Positions 1-6,929 of a DNA stretch of 10,497 nt are shown here, piece after piece. Made by a program: the position numbers and the translations under genes. Position 1 is the stretch's first letter. Every line of letters begins with the position of its first letter. The notes under the pieces are model-generated. The model worked only from the letters and a program-made list of their open reading frames with translations. It was not told where the DNA came from and did not search any database. The DNA is from DASZCR01 sp035942915 (lineage in GTDB: Bacteria > Acidobacteriota > Blastocatellia > Pyrinomonadales > Pyrinomonadaceae), in contig DASZCR010000184.1 of the NCBI GenBank assembly GCA_035942915.1, forward strand, positions 1-10,497, read 5' to 3'.

Positions 1-476
1 AAGTCGTAGTAACGTTCGTTGCCGGGCAGCGTGAAGTAGTTCAGGTAAGGCTGAAGCGGCAGGCCGACGGTGTTCTCATAATCTCGGTTGCCGACCGAAG
101 GCCAGAAGCGATTCTCTGATGCGCCCGCGCCGAAGCTGCCGGAATAGGGGTGCATGTATTCGTGATAGAACTTGCCGACATTGGCGTCCATGGTCGCGGC
201 TTCGCCGTCCGGGTAGTTGTTGTCGCCGACGGTGATGATGAAGTCAGGATTCCAACTCTTGACGAGAGTCGCCACCTCCTGCTCGTTCGCGTTGCCTGAG
301 CCGAAGTCGCCAATCACGGCGAAGGTGATGGTCGTCTCCTGCGCGGCCGCGCCGGTCGGCATACGCGTCGGCAGCGCCACGAGTACGACGGCGAGCACGA
401 CGGCGGCGGCCGACACAACGAGACCGCTCCGGCGGCGCGTCCATCTCTGCAAAGCGACGGCGAGACTACTTCTCAT
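1..476 (-). CDS. Secreted calcineurin-like metallophosphoesterase (purple acid phosphatase-like), C-terminus cut off by window edge
   Basis: This gene enters from the right and has no stop in the window; 158 residues are visible. Seen: an arginine-rich start (RWTRRR at about 11-16), a hydrophobic segment at about 19-36 and an AAAQ site near 43-46. This looks like a signal peptide, perhaps weakly Tat-like. The mature part opens with metallophosphoesterase motifs: GDFG (56-59), GDNNYPDG (84-91) and GNRD (129-132). Family knowledge: these correspond to the GDxG, GDNxY and GNHD metal-binding motifs of purple/tartrate-resistant acid phosphatases, which hydrolyse phosphomonoesters outside the cytoplasm. 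The usual His of GNHD is Arg here. The chosen ATG (476) has AGAGGA four bases upstream; an in-frame ATG at 491 has poorer spacing. The flippase ends 21 bases upstream of this start, so the gene is probably the distal member of the EPS operon. Being exported, it is unlikely to dephosphorylate the cytoplasmic tyrosine kinase. Confidence 0.85.
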   Translation of the reverse strand, partial: MRSSLAVALQRWTRRRSGLVVSAAAVVLAVVLVALPTRMPTGAAAQETTITFAVIGDFGSGNANEQEVATLVKSWNPDFIITVGDNNYPDGEAATMDANVGKFYHEYMHPYSGSFGAGASENRFWPSVGNRDYENTVGLPLQPYLNYFTLPGNERYYD

Positions 477-497
477 CGAATCCTCTTTCATAATCTT

Positions 498-2099
498 TTA
501 GAGTCCACCTCTAGCCGAAGGCAGCGTGCGTAACATCGTCAACCGCTTCGAGAGCGCGCGACGCGCTTCGACGCTCAGCCCGACAAAGAACGCGAAGAGC
601 AGCGCCACGCCGAACGTCGCCGCCGCACAACCAGCCCAGACGAACCAGTTTTCAACCTGTAGCGCATGACTGAGCCATCCGGCCGCGCCGAACATGACGA
701 GTGTCGTCAACGCCGGTCGCGCCGCTCCTGCGAGACGCGGCACGCGCGGCAGGCCGAGTTGCGCGTTGACGAGGAACGGATAGGCGAACGTCAACACGGC
801 GCGTCCGGCCAGCATCCCGATGCAAAGCCCTGTGATGCCGAGTCGCGGCGTGAGCGCCGACGCCAGCCCCACCGAGAGCACCGCCGAGGCTGCGCCTATC
901 AAGACCTTCTCGCGTAGTTGCAACGTCAGGTCGATAACGTATGAATCGTTGCGGATGAAGATAAGCTGCACCGTCATCAAGACGGCGAGCAGGTTCGGCC
1001 AGAAGCCCGCGTAGTGCTCCGCGCCGACCCACAGCGAGATGAACGAGCGATTCCAGGCAATGATGGTTGAGCCGACGGTTGCCAGCAGCAACCAACTCAG
1101 CGTCATCATCTCCGCACGCAGCGACGCGGCCTTCGCATACTGTTTGAGTCCGACGACGCCGCCCATTCCCGGCGTCGCCGCGCCGATGGCCGTCGTGACG
1201 AAACCGAGCAGCAGCCCGCCCGCGAAGTTCGTCAGCGTGTAAGAAGCGACGGCCGAAGACGACGCGACCACGCCGAGGATGACCACGTCGCTCGCGAGGA
1301 TGAAGCGATGGACGAACGTCCACGCGAAATACCAGACGCTCAGTTTGAGAAACGAGCGCACCTCTTTCATGCGCGGACGCACGAGGCCGAACCAGGGCAC
1401 GTACTTCTTCACCACCAACAGGAACAAGACACCCGTCAGCATGACGAGCGCCACCTGCGCCCCCGCCAATCCCACCAGCCCGCCACCGGCGTAGAGCGCG
1501 CCGATGCTCAGCGCGCCGCCCACGAAGCTCAAGCCCGCCTGTAACCCCATCCGTTTGTAGCCAAGGTTCATGCCGCGCAGCACGGCTTCGGGCAGAAGGA
1601 CGAGTTGTGTCAACAGGAAACTGAGCGCGAGCAGTGCGGCCGACAGGCGCACCGTCGAGTGCATCTCCGGCGCGACCTTCGTCATGTACGGCGCAATCCA
1701 GACGAGCACTCCGCCCATCGTCAACAGCACCGGCAGAAACAGCAACCAGACGCCGATGGCGCTCGCCACGTGCCTGCGCTTCTCTTCGTCGCCGTCTACG
1801 TCGCGCCGGTTGGCAATCACCCACTTGAGCGCCTGCGTCGGCCGTCCGTCGGCCGCCTGCATGTAGGTGACGAGTCTGGCGAGAATCTGCCAGACGCCGA
1901 AGAGCGAGCCGCCAAGCCCTGCGACCAGCAGCGGCGTGACGACGAAACTGACGCTGTTTTTCGCCGCCTGGTCGAGCAGCGACGCGAACGCGTTGAGGTA
2001 AGCCTTATGCGTCAGACGACCCGCGCTCTTGCTCGCGCTCGCCGGTTCTCTGACTTCGACCTCAGCCGTCGTCGTAACGTTTAATTCGACTGCCGCCAT
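498..2099 (-). CDS. Wzx-type polysaccharide/lipid-linked oligosaccharide flippase (MOP superfamily)
   Basis: A 533-aa integral membrane protein with about 12 to 14 hydrophobic segments (for example near 47-65, 113-135, 152-170, 190-230, 255-278, 288-308, 333-350, 365-385, 400-442 and 462-507) and a polar N-terminal tail of about 30 residues. Length and topology match polysaccharide transport proteins of the MATE/MOP superfamily, which flip undecaprenyl-linked repeat units across the inner membrane. Supporting features are the LGxxLFGVWQ-like stretch after the first helix (62-71), charged loops and the EPS export context. The substrate cannot be read from the sequence. The start ATG lies 6 bases after the TAA of the upstream kinase, and an AAAGG ribosome-binding site overlaps that stop, so the two genes are probably translationally coupled. 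A general MATE exporter is possible but less likely next to Wza and Wzc homologues. Confidence 0.88.
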   Translation of the reverse strand: MAAVELNVTTTAEVEVREPASASKSAGRLTHKAYLNAFASLLDQAAKNSVSFVVTPLLVAGLGGSLFGVWQILARLVTYMQAADGRPTQALKWVIANRRDVDGDEEKRRHVASAIGVWLLFLPVLLTMGGVLVWIAPYMTKVAPEMHSTVRLSAALLALSFLLTQLVLLPEAVLRGMNLGYKRMGLQAGLSFVGGALSIGALYAGGGLVGLAGAQVALVMLTGVLFLLVVKKYVPWFGLVRPRMKEVRSFLKLSVWYFAWTFVHRFILASDVVILGVVASSSAVASYTLTNFAGGLLLGFVTTAIGAATPGMGGVVGLKQYAKAASLRAEMMTLSWLLLATVGSTIIAWNRSFISLWVGAEHYAGFWPNLLAVLMTVQLIFIRNDSYVIDLTLQLREKVLIGAASAVLSVGLASALTPRLGITGLCIGMLAGRAVLTFAYPFLVNAQLGLPRVPRLAGAARPALTTLVMFGAAGWLSHALQVENWFVWAGCAAATFGVALLFAFFVGLSVEARRALSKRLTMLRTLPSARGGL

Positions 2100-2105
2100 C
2101 CGCCT

Positions 2106-2759
2106 TTAAGCCCCCGTCTTGATGCCCCGCAGAACTTCTTCTGCGACTTGCTCCGGCGTCCGCCCGTCCGTGTTGACCCTGATGACACGCACCTTGCGCC
2201 TCGCGCACAACTCCGCGACGACGCGCTCATAACTCGCGCGGTAGCGTGCGAGGAAGTCGGAAATCTCCTCGTCCGTGCGCGCCTTCATCCGGTGCGGCTT
2301 CTCGCGCTCGCGGATGCGCCGCGCCAGCACTTCGTCGGGCGCGTCCAACCAGACCACCGCGTCCAGTTTCGACGCCGTGCGTTCGACCAGACGCCCCAGA
2401 CGCCTCTCATCCGTCTCGCCGCCGAAGGCGTGCAACTTGGCGAGCGCGAAGACCGTCCCCTCGTCGAGCAGTAGAAACTTGCAGGCACGCGACGCCTCGC
2501 GTCCGAGCAGCCGACCGAGAGCGTTGAGCCTGACGAAGAGCGTCGCTTCGTGCCACGCGACCGCGCCGCGCACGCGCCACAGCCCCAGCAGTTGCGGCAG
2601 CGACAGCACGGCCGTCGAGAGCAGCAGCGGCGCGGGCAACCCCCACACACCAAGCCCTGCGCGCACGCCCTCTGCGCTCCGACGCCGGAGCGCGCACGCC
2701 AGCGTGCTCTTCCCCGCTCCGGCCGGGCCGACGATTTCCGCTACCACCGTCTCACTCAT
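2106..2759 (-). CDS. Small P-loop kinase, thymidylate/adenylate kinase-like
   Basis: A 217-aa protein with a clear Walker A, GPAGAGKST (11-19). It also has a strand ending in Asp-Glu (FLLLDEG, 95-101), a second strand VVWLDAPDE (135-143), and an arginine-rich LID-like helix RRIREREKPHR (147-157). This layout is that of the nucleoside/nucleotide monophosphate kinase fold, with ATP as the phosphate donor. The acceptor is unknown. A hydrophobic stretch at 42-60 could be a membrane-contacting or acceptor-binding region. The gene lies 17 bases after the NTase-kinase stop and 6 bases before the flippase, so it is in the same transcription unit. The ribosome-binding site is weak, which suits coupled translation. 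Inference: it phosphorylates an EPS precursor, lipid carrier or sugar rather than serving general nucleotide metabolism, because it sits among EPS genes. It is not diagnostic of any named kinase. Confidence 0.75.
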   Translation of the reverse strand: MSETVVAEIVGPAGAGKSTLACALRRRSAEGVRAGLGVWGLPAPLLLSTAVLSLPQLLGLWRVRGAVAWHEATLFVRLNALGRLLGREASRACKFLLLDEGTVFALAKLHAFGGETDERRLGRLVERTASKLDAVVWLDAPDEVLARRIREREKPHRMKARTDEEISDFLARYRASYERVVAELCARRKVRVIRVNTDGRTPEQVAEEVLRGIKTGA

Positions 2760-2776
2760 CTCGCACGCGCACCGCT

Positions 2777-4390
2777 TCAGAGATTTCGCCAGACAATCGT
2801 CTGCAAATGAGCGAGCACCTCATCGGCCGGCCGTCCGGCATCGACGACGTGCGCCCGCGTTCCCGTCCAATCCTGTTCCCACAACTCGCGCGAACGCGTG
2901 CGGACGTGCTCCTCGCTCTCGATGGTCTTGCGCCGCACGGCCACCTCCGGTTCGACGCGCAGCACGAACAGGACATCCGGCTCCATAATCTGCCGGTAGT
3001 TGCGCTCCTCTGCCGCGAGCAGCCGACGCACCAACCAATTCATGCGCGCCGGCTCGACCATGCGCGCGATGTTCGGCCCATCCATCAGACGCAGACGCTC
3101 GACGGGGAAGCGGTCGCAGACGGCGACGCCGCCATTGGTCGTATACCGACGCGCCTGTTCATAGAGCCGACGCCGGTCGCGCGACGCCAACACCCAACGC
3201 AGCAGACGCAGGTAACCCGGAAAATCTCCCGCGCGCTTCTGGCCGCCGGGGAGCCGTCTTCTCAAGTGCAGCGCGACGATGACGGCCAGCGTCAGCAGCG
3301 AGCGCGGCGGCTTACCGAGATGAAACCGGCGCGCGTCGAACTTCTTCGACAGCCACGCGTGCAAGCCCTCGACGGCCGTCGTCTTCCCTGCCCCGTCGCC
3401 GCCGACGAGCGCGATGAGCGCGCCGCCCGTCACCAACTGCTTGCGCGCCGTCCGCCGCAAAGCACGCTCCACCAAAAGCCGCTTCGCACGTCGCCCGAAC
3501 TTCAACCATTCATCCGACGCGAGCGTTCGCCGCGCGTGCGTGCTCAGGCGCTCCTCCAACTCTCGCCTGACCGACAGACGCCGCCACGTCGAAACGTCCT
3601 TCTTCAGTGAACGCACGCACTCGTCGAAGAACTCGACGCCGACGAACGGGAGATGCTCACGCACGACGCGCTCGACACGCTCACGCGCCGAACGCGCTTC
3701 GAGAAACGCCAACTCTTCGCGCGTCGCGCCGTCTGCATTCTTCTTCTTCGCGCCCGCGAGCCGGTTCAGCACACGGTCTGCGAGGCTATATTTCAAGACC
3801 ATCCGCAGGACGAAGAGAACCAGCTCGAACTCGACGAGCGGCGTCCTTATCAGACCATCGCGCGAGGCGGATTCGAGATAGGGTCGCTCCAACGGGAGAC
3901 GGAAATTTTTCGTCAGGTCGTGGCCGAGGACGAGTTGATAATGGACGTGCAGATGGACGAACCTGCGCGCCTCTTCGTCGAAACCGTAATAGTCCGAGAC
4001 GCCCGGCAGTTGCCGGTCGCGCGTCGGTCGCGCCTGCTTGAAGCCGAGTTCCAGCAGCAGGCGTGCGAAGCGTCCGGCGTCGGCGCGTTCGACCAACAGG
4101 TCGAGGTCGCCTTCGCCCTGCAACCAGCGCGCGAGCCGCCAGTTGCTCTTAAACTGGCAGTAGGCGATGCCCTCTGCGCGCAACCCTTGGCAGAGACGCG
4201 CGACGAGCGGAATGGCCGCCTGCTCTGGCAACGCGATGGACGGTTCCTGTTCGACGACCGCATCTGCCGGCGCGCTTCTGTCCAACTCTTCCGCACGGGG
4301 CGCGGGCACAAATCCCGCGACGCCGTTCGGAGTCGTCTGCGTCGAGCCTAAAGTCAGCCGCGTGCTACGTGAATCGAAGACTTCTGCCAT
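2777..4390 (-). CDS. Nucleotidyltransferase-like domain fused to thymidylate-kinase-like domain
   Basis: A 537-aa two-domain protein. After a disordered, Pro/Ala-rich tail (1-55), residues about 58-260 resemble the uncharacterised nucleotidyltransferases found in polysaccharide clusters. They show FKSN (80-83), the Asp pair in GDLDLLV (94-100; D95 and D97) and a histidine-rich strand VHLHVHYQL (145-153). Residues about 320-537 form a kinase domain: P-loop VGGDGAGKTT (329-338), CDRF (425-428, equivalent to the DR[YF] of thymidylate kinases), and an Arg-rich LID (about 480-502). A basic linker joins the domains. Start: the longest frame opens at a GTG (4426), but that lies inside a terminator hairpin and lacks a ribosome-binding site. 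The ATG at 4390 has GGA seven bases upstream and was chosen. Known: such fusions are often annotated simply as thymidylate kinase. Inference: it activates and phosphorylates an EPS building block. The true substrate is unknown. Confidence 0.78.
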   Translation of the reverse strand: MAEVFDSRSTRLTLGSTQTTPNGVAGFVPAPRAEELDRSAPADAVVEQEPSIALPEQAAIPLVARLCQGLRAEGIAYCQFKSNWRLARWLQGEGDLDLLVERADAGRFARLLLELGFKQARPTRDRQLPGVSDYYGFDEEARRFVHLHVHYQLVLGHDLTKNFRLPLERPYLESASRDGLIRTPLVEFELVLFVLRMVLKYSLADRVLNRLAGAKKKNADGATREELAFLEARSARERVERVVREHLPFVGVEFFDECVRSLKKDVSTWRRLSVRRELEERLSTHARRTLASDEWLKFGRRAKRLLVERALRRTARKQLVTGGALIALVGGDGAGKTTAVEGLHAWLSKKFDARRFHLGKPPRSLLTLAVIVALHLRRRLPGGQKRAGDFPGYLRLLRWVLASRDRRRLYEQARRYTTNGGVAVCDRFPVERLRLMDGPNIARMVEPARMNWLVRRLLAAEERNYRQIMEPDVLFVLRVEPEVAVRRKTIESEEHVRTRSRELWEQDWTGTRAHVVDAGRPADEVLAHLQTIVWRNL

Positions 4391-4407
4391 GCTCGTTCCG
4401 ACCGCTT

Positions 4408-4457
4408 GAAAGAAAACCCCTCGCACCGCTTCGATTGAGGCGAAGCGGCGGCAGGGG
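4408..4457 (-). terminator. Intrinsic terminator between the tyrosine kinase gene and the NTase-kinase gene
   Basis: Read leftward, a perfect 8-bp stem (CCGCTTCG / CGAAGCGG, 4441-4448 with 4426-4433) has a 7-base loop. It is extended by an outer CCCCT/AGGGG pairing (4453-4457 with 4417-4421). The T-rich run TTTTCTTTC follows directly (4416-4408). This is a standard Rho-independent shape. It sits between the Wzc-like gene (stop at 4509) and the next start (4390), so it should reduce expression of the kinases and flippase relative to the export genes unless read-through or antitermination occurs. No convincing promoter was seen between it and 4390. Confidence 0.75.
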
Positions 4458-4508
4458 CGTCGTGCGTTCTACTGTTGCGTGTTGAGAGGTGACGTGTGAA
4501 GTTGAGAT

Positions 4509-6836
4509 TCAGGCTCGCTTGTAATAACGCTCGTAGTCCAGTTTGACGCCCTCGGCGTTGTTGAGGACGACGCCGCAGACGTTCGCGCCCACGTCCTGCA
4601 AAAGTTGATAGGAGCGACGCGCGCCGTCGCGCGAACTGTCGCCACTGTTGACGACGAGGATGACGCCATCGACGAGCGTCGAGAGTTGCACGCCGTCGGA
4701 GAAGAAGGCGAGCGGCGGCGAGTCTATGACGACGTAATCGTAGACCGCGCCGTAGGCGTTGACGAGGCGGCTCATCTGCTCGGAACTGAGCATCTCGGCC
4801 GACTGCGGAATCGTCGGCCCCGAAGTCAGCACGTCGATGCCATGCTCGCCGATGGGCGTGGCCGCTCTGAGAGCCTCCGTCTCCTCAACCTCGTCCGAAA
4901 GCAGCGTGCTCAGGCCGCGCTCGTTCTTGAGACCGAAGATTGAATGGAGACGCGGATGGCGCAGGTCTGCATCGACCAGAAGGACGAGCGCCCCCGTGCG
5001 CGAGAGGCTGATGGCCGTGTTGACGGCCATCGTCGTCTTCCCTTCGCCGGGCATGCCGGAAGTGACGAGTAGCGTCTTCAGATTTTTGCGACCACCCGCG
5101 AGCATCATCGCCGTCCGCAGATGACGGAAAGCTTCTGCGAGCGGCGCAGGCGCGTCCGAGTCGAGAATCAAGCCTTCGCGTCCGTCGCCGACGCTGCCCG
5201 CTGCGGCGTCCCTGCGCGCAAAACGCGTGTGCGGGAGCAGACGGTGCGAACGCGTGCCGAGCGTCGGCACGGCCGTCACAGAAGGCGTCGGCAGAGCCTT
5301 ACGCACGTCTTCGGTCGAGCGCAGTTTATCGTCCATGAAACCGAGCAGGACGGCGAGGCCGATGCCGAAGCCGAGCGAGAGCGAGAAAGCGACGGCCGTG
5401 TTGAGCAGGCGATGCGGCCCGACGGGCGCACGCGGCGCGATGGCGTAGTCGTTGACGTGGACGTTATTGCGCATCCCTGCAAAGAGCGCCTCGTGCTCCT
5501 TGCCGCGCTGCAACATGCCGTCGAGCAGCCCCTTGTTGGTCTCAATCTCCTGTTGCAGAATCTTGTAGTTGACGGCCGCCTCGTTCTGCGTCAGCGTTTC
5601 GCCGCGCTGTTGGTCGAAGGCCGCGCGCAAAGCCTGCTCGCGCGCGAGCGCCTGTTTGTATCTGGTCGAGAGATTGGCGACGACAGTCGAGGAGGCGCGC
5701 TTGCGTAACTCGCCGAGTTGCCTTTCAAGCACGGCTATCTGCCCGTCAACCTCTTTCACTTCCGGCCACTCTTCGGTCACTTCGGTCAGCAGTTGCGCGC
5801 GGCGCTGTCTGAGTTGCGTCAGTTGCGTCTCGACCTCGCCGGCCTCTCTAATCGTCCCTTCCGAAAGCGCGTTGGCCGCGCCGGGTTCGAGCGCGGCGCG
5901 ATAGGAGGCTTCGGCGAGTTTGCGTTCGTTTTCGGCTTCGAGCAGTTGACGATTGAGACCGACGAGCCTTTCGACAACCGTGTTCTGGCTCGCGTCGAGC
6001 GAAAGAATTTGATGGTTGCGCGCGTAGTCGAGCAGTTGTTTCTCCTGCTCGCGAATCTGCGTCCTCAATTCGTTGATGCGCTGCTGCAAGAGGTCGCCGG
6101 TGGCCGTGCCGGACTCGCTCTTTCTTTCGAGATTCTGTGTGACGAAGGTGCTGGCAATGGCGTTGGCGACGCGCGCGGCGACGGGCGGGCTTGTGTGGCT
6201 ATAGGTGATGTTGATGAGCCGCGTCTCCTTGACGGGCAGGCGCGTCTCTTTCACCGGCTCGACCTTGAGGCCGTCTTGTATCGCTTCGACGTAAGGCGCG
6301 AGCCGTTCGGCCTCTGCCAGTTCCTCTGCCGAGACGCCTTCGAGCGCCGAGTCTCTATCGGTCTTCGTTGCGCCCGTTGCAGTGGCTTTCGTCGAAGAGG
6401 TCGAGGCGGGACGAAACTCCGGGTCTTTATCGAGTTCGAGCGTCTTGACGACGCGGCGCAGGAGACTGGGCCTCGTCAGGATTTGCAGTTGGGTGTTGAA
6501 GTAGGCCGGGTCGTTGACTGGGTTGAGCGTGAGCGCGCCGGTCTTCGACGCAGCGAAGGCCGTGTTGACCGTCTCAAGGTCGACCTGCACCTGCGCCTCC
6601 GCTTCGTAGAGGTCTGGCTGGCGCGCCATGAAGAGCGCCATCCCGCCCGTGAAGAGCGCCGTCACGGCCACCACCACCCACCAACGACGGCGCAACGCGT
6701 CGAGCAACTCGCGCAGGCGTTCGCGGTCGCGGCTCGGCGGCTCCGTGTCGAGTTGATAGAAGGGGCGTAGGGCGTCCGCCTCCGGCACTCTCTGTAGTTC
6801 GGCGTCGCCGCCGCGCATCAATTTAATTTCACCCAT
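4509..6836 (-). CDS. Wzc-like polysaccharide co-polymerase with BY-family tyrosine autokinase domain
   Basis: 775 aa from the ATG at 6836, which has AGAGG nine bases upstream. A longer frame from the ATG at 6869 lacks a ribosome-binding site. Order: transmembrane segment 1 (about 52-70); a Wzz chain-length domain; long coiled coils in the periplasmic part (about 245-455); transmembrane segment 2 (about 478-500); then the cytoplasmic kinase. The kinase has Walker A SGMPGEGKTT (593-602), Walker A' LVDADLRHPR (620-629), Walker B VVIDSPP (702-708), and a C-terminal tyrosine cluster (Y768, Y771, Y772). Known: BY-kinases autophosphorylate this tail, and the phosphorylation cycle of the oligomer controls polymer length and export with Wza. 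A short 7-residue tandem duplication lies at 194-207. It follows the Wza-like gene by about 90 bases in the same direction. No cognate phosphatase is visible in the window. Confidence 0.94.
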   Translation of the reverse strand: MGEIKLMRGGDAELQRVPEADALRPFYQLDTEPPSRDRERLRELLDALRRRWWVVVAVTALFTGGMALFMARQPDLYEAEAQVQVDLETVNTAFAASKTGALTLNPVNDPAYFNTQLQILTRPSLLRRVVKTLELDKDPEFRPASTSSTKATATGATKTDRDSALEGVSAEELAEAERLAPYVEAIQDGLKVEPVKETRLPVKETRLINITYSHTSPPVAARVANAIASTFVTQNLERKSESGTATGDLLQQRINELRTQIREQEKQLLDYARNHQILSLDASQNTVVERLVGLNRQLLEAENERKLAEASYRAALEPGAANALSEGTIREAGEVETQLTQLRQRRAQLLTEVTEEWPEVKEVDGQIAVLERQLGELRKRASSTVVANLSTRYKQALAREQALRAAFDQQRGETLTQNEAAVNYKILQQEIETNKGLLDGMLQRGKEHEALFAGMRNNVHVNDYAIAPRAPVGPHRLLNTAVAFSLSLGFGIGLAVLLGFMDDKLRSTEDVRKALPTPSVTAVPTLGTRSHRLLPHTRFARRDAAAGSVGDGREGLILDSDAPAPLAEAFRHLRTAMMLAGGRKNLKTLLVTSGMPGEGKTTMAVNTAISLSRTGALVLLVDADLRHPRLHSIFGLKNERGLSTLLSDEVEETEALRAATPIGEHGIDVLTSGPTIPQSAEMLSSEQMSRLVNAYGAVYDYVVIDSPPLAFFSDGVQLSTLVDGVILVVNSGDSSRDGARRSYQLLQDVGANVCGVVLNNAEGVKLDYERYYKRA
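6216..6257 (-). repeat. Tandem 21-bp duplication encoding PVKETRL twice
   Basis: Two adjacent 21-base units inside the Wzc-like gene encode residues 194-200 and 201-207, both PVKETRL. They differ at 5 of 21 bases, all third-codon, synonymous positions. This is the strand segment before INITYS in the chain-length domain. The second copy appears to be an old duplication kept identical at protein level. Confidence 0.85.
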
Positions 6837-6894
6837 TTCCGCACACCTCTGTCTGACGGCTTCGCACATTTCTCGAACAACGCGCGGCCGGACT

Positions 6895-6922
6895 GAAGTC
6901 TGTCTGTCGAAGTCTGTTTGTC
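6895..6922. repeat. Two-copy 14-bp tandem repeat in the Wza/Wzc intergenic gap
   Basis: GAAGTCTGTCTGTC (6895-6908) is followed directly by GAAGTCTGTTTGTC (6909-6922), differing at one base. A decayed third copy starts at 6923 (GAAATTGTC). It lies between the stop of the export gene and the start of the tyrosine kinase gene. It may be simple slippage or a protein-binding site; nothing here decides which. Confidence 0.7.
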
Positions 6923-6929
6923 GAAATTG

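Noticed and set aside
652..1824. 390-codon second minus-strand frame inside the flippase gene
   Set aside because: It overlaps the flippase in another frame and is Arg-rich and soluble-looking. The flippase frame has regular membrane segments, so it is the real one.
4391..4426. GTG start for the NTase-kinase fusion
   Set aside because: It would begin within the terminator stem and has no ribosome-binding site. The ATG at 4390 is better supported.
5718..6770. 350-codon plus-strand open frame opposite the tyrosine kinase gene
   Set aside because: It lies entirely antisense to a gene with clear Walker motifs. High GC content keeps the opposite frame open, and its translation is Arg-rich without any recognisable domain.
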